Assembly (NCBI RefSeq): GCF_900103645.1
Contig: NZ_FNHP01000004.1
Coordinates: forward strand, 186,001-250,000
Reading direction: 5' to 3'
DNA length: 64,000 nt
From: Oryzisolibacter propanilivorax
GTDB taxonomy: Bacteria > Pseudomonadota > Gammaproteobacteria > Burkholderiales > Burkholderiaceae_C
Part shown: piece by piece, positions 63,235 through 64,000 of the stretch
Layout: the number at the start of each line of letters is the position of its first letter
How positions within the stretch are numbered: the first letter of the stretch is position 1
Made by a program: the position numbers and the translations under genes
Notes under the pieces: model-generated
What the model saw: only the letters and a program-made list of their open reading frames with translations
Databases searched by the model: none
What the model was told of the DNA's origin: nothing

Positions 63235-64000
63235 AAGCGCTCGTCCGCCCCCAGGTAGCGCCACTGCCCCACCGGCAGCTGCCCCAGCACCACCCGGCCG
63301 ATGCGAATGCGCTTCAAGCCCACCACCTTCAGCCCGACCTGCTCGCACATGCGGCGGATCTGACGCTTCTTGCCCTCGGTCAGCACGAAGCGCAGCTGCT
63401 CGGGGTTTTGCCAGTCCACCTGGGCGGGCTTCAGGGGTTTGCCGTCCAGGCTCAGGCCATGGCGCAACAGGGCGAGCTGGTCCGGCGGGAACGCGGCGCG
63501 CACGTCCTGCGCCACATCGCCGTAGTGCACGCGCACCAGGTATTCCTTGTCGATGGTCGAATCCTCGCCGATCAGCTGGCGCGCCACGCGCCCATCCTGC
63601 GTCAGCACCAGCAGGCCCACCGAATCGATGTCCAGCCGCCCGCAGGGCGCGAGGCCCCGCAGCTGCGCCGGCGAAAAGCGCGTGCGGCTGGCGTCGCCCG
63701 CCCAGTGGCTGCGCGGGCCGATCAGGGTGACAGCCGGGGTGTGCCCGTCCTCGGCCTGGCCGCTGACGTAGCCCATGGGCTTGTGCAGCACGATGGTCAC
63801 CTGCTCGCGCTGCTGGCCTTGCGCGGCGCGGTCGATCTCGATGCGCGCCTGTGGACCGACCTGCTGGCCCATCTGCGCTACCTGACCGTCCACGCGCACC
63901 CAGCCGCGCTCGACCCAAGCGTCGGCCTCGCGGCGCGAGCACAGGCCGAGCTCGGCCATGCGCTTGTTCAGCCGCTGGGTATCGCCACCCGCGGCCGCCC
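63231..64000 (-). CDS. rluF: RluF-type 23S rRNA pseudouridine synthase (5' end beyond window)
   Basis: At least 256 codons are open to the window edge; the start lies beyond 64,000. The N-terminal S4 RNA-binding domain begins outside the ATG at 63,959 (the frame reads R-L-N-K-R before [13 protein letters not shown]), so that ATG is internal. The RsuA-family core has [29 protein letters not shown] with the catalytic Asp, KEYLVRV and [16 protein letters not shown]. The RxRI...G(Q)LPVGQWRYL tail resembles RluF, which modifies U2604. The paralogues RluB/RluE are the main alternatives. Confidence 0.88.
   Translation of the reverse strand, partial: AAAGGDTQRLNKRMAELGLCSRREADAWVERGWVRVDGQVAQMGQQVGPQARIEIDRAAQGQQREQVTIVLHKPMGYVSGQAEDGHTPAVTLIGPRSHWAGDASRTRFSPAQLRGLAPCGRLDIDSVGLLVLTQDGRVARQLIGEDSTIDKEYLVRVHYGDVAQDVRAAFPPDQLALLRHGLSLDGKPLKPAQVDWQNPEQLRFVLTEGKKRQIRRMCEQVGLKVVGLKRIRIGRVVLGQLPVGQWRYLGADERF

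Overview
The window is about 64 kb of very GC-rich bacterial chromosome. Gene content and codon use fit a betaproteobacterium of the order Burkholderiales, most likely family Comamonadaceae (Acidovorax/Alicycliphilus/Melaminivora-like). This rests on the phoH-ybeY pair, the Bug-family binding protein, the MidA-type methyltransferase, the DUF2760/Hsp70 cluster, and an intergenic repeat (core ATAGCTG-N3-GCCCTT...AAGGGCT) that I associate with this family. Genus is not resolved. Genes are densely packed with many 4-nt ATGA/GTGA overlaps. I saw no rRNA, tRNA, CRISPR array, prophage or transposase gene.

Layout. 0-10 kb: phenylalanine hydroxylase, a membrane-anchored alpha/beta hydrolase, fadD with a metallo-hydrolase, then a Fur-box-controlled iron operon (TonB siderophore receptor, FMN alpha-hydroxy-acid oxidase, PiuC). 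10-16 kb: Slt transglycosylase, 5-formyl-THF cyclo-ligase, GST, phosphoesterase, cca, trxC. 16-22 kb: a trehalose locus (otsB, GH15 hydrolase, otsA, ROK sugar kinase). 22-28 kb: MidA-like methyltransferase divergent from folM-folB, then ttcA, a DUF4136 lipoprotein and a histidine phosphatase. 28-33 kb: a glycine-zipper protein, a fused alkylglycerol-monooxygenase-like/YhhN membrane protein, and a probable Mg2+ locus (two small ORFs and MgtC). 33-40 kb: ruvB divergent from an unusual two-Hsp70 operon. 40-49 kb: a ferric-type ABC transporter, ruvA, phoH-ybeY, a TSUP exporter, a cation diffusion facilitator and dtd. 49-64 kb: a PAS-GGDEF-EAL protein, amn, a 3-hydroxyacyl-CoA dehydrogenase, a urea transporter, a Ser/Thr kinase-USP fusion followed by srkA, a Bug protein, htpG, an amidase and a pseudouridine synthase cut by the window end.

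Functional threads. Iron uptake appears twice (receptor/PiuC operon and ABC transporter). Pterin chemistry appears three times: PhhA (pterin-dependent), FolM/FolB (pterin supply) and an AGMO-like hydroxylase whose eukaryotic relatives use tetrahydrobiopterin. Trehalose synthesis, possible breakdown and glucose phosphorylation sit side by side. Stress and protein-quality functions recur (two divergent Hsp70s, HtpG, a USP-kinase, SrkA).

The most unusual feature is the repeat landscape. Two large elements (about 515 and 745 bp) have long terminal inverted repeats and strong internal structure. Their outermost ends match a short palindromic repeat (R1) found at more than a dozen other places, some in frame inside genes. 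A second short family (R3) sits at gene ends. In several cases the repeat itself carries the stop codon of the neighbouring gene.
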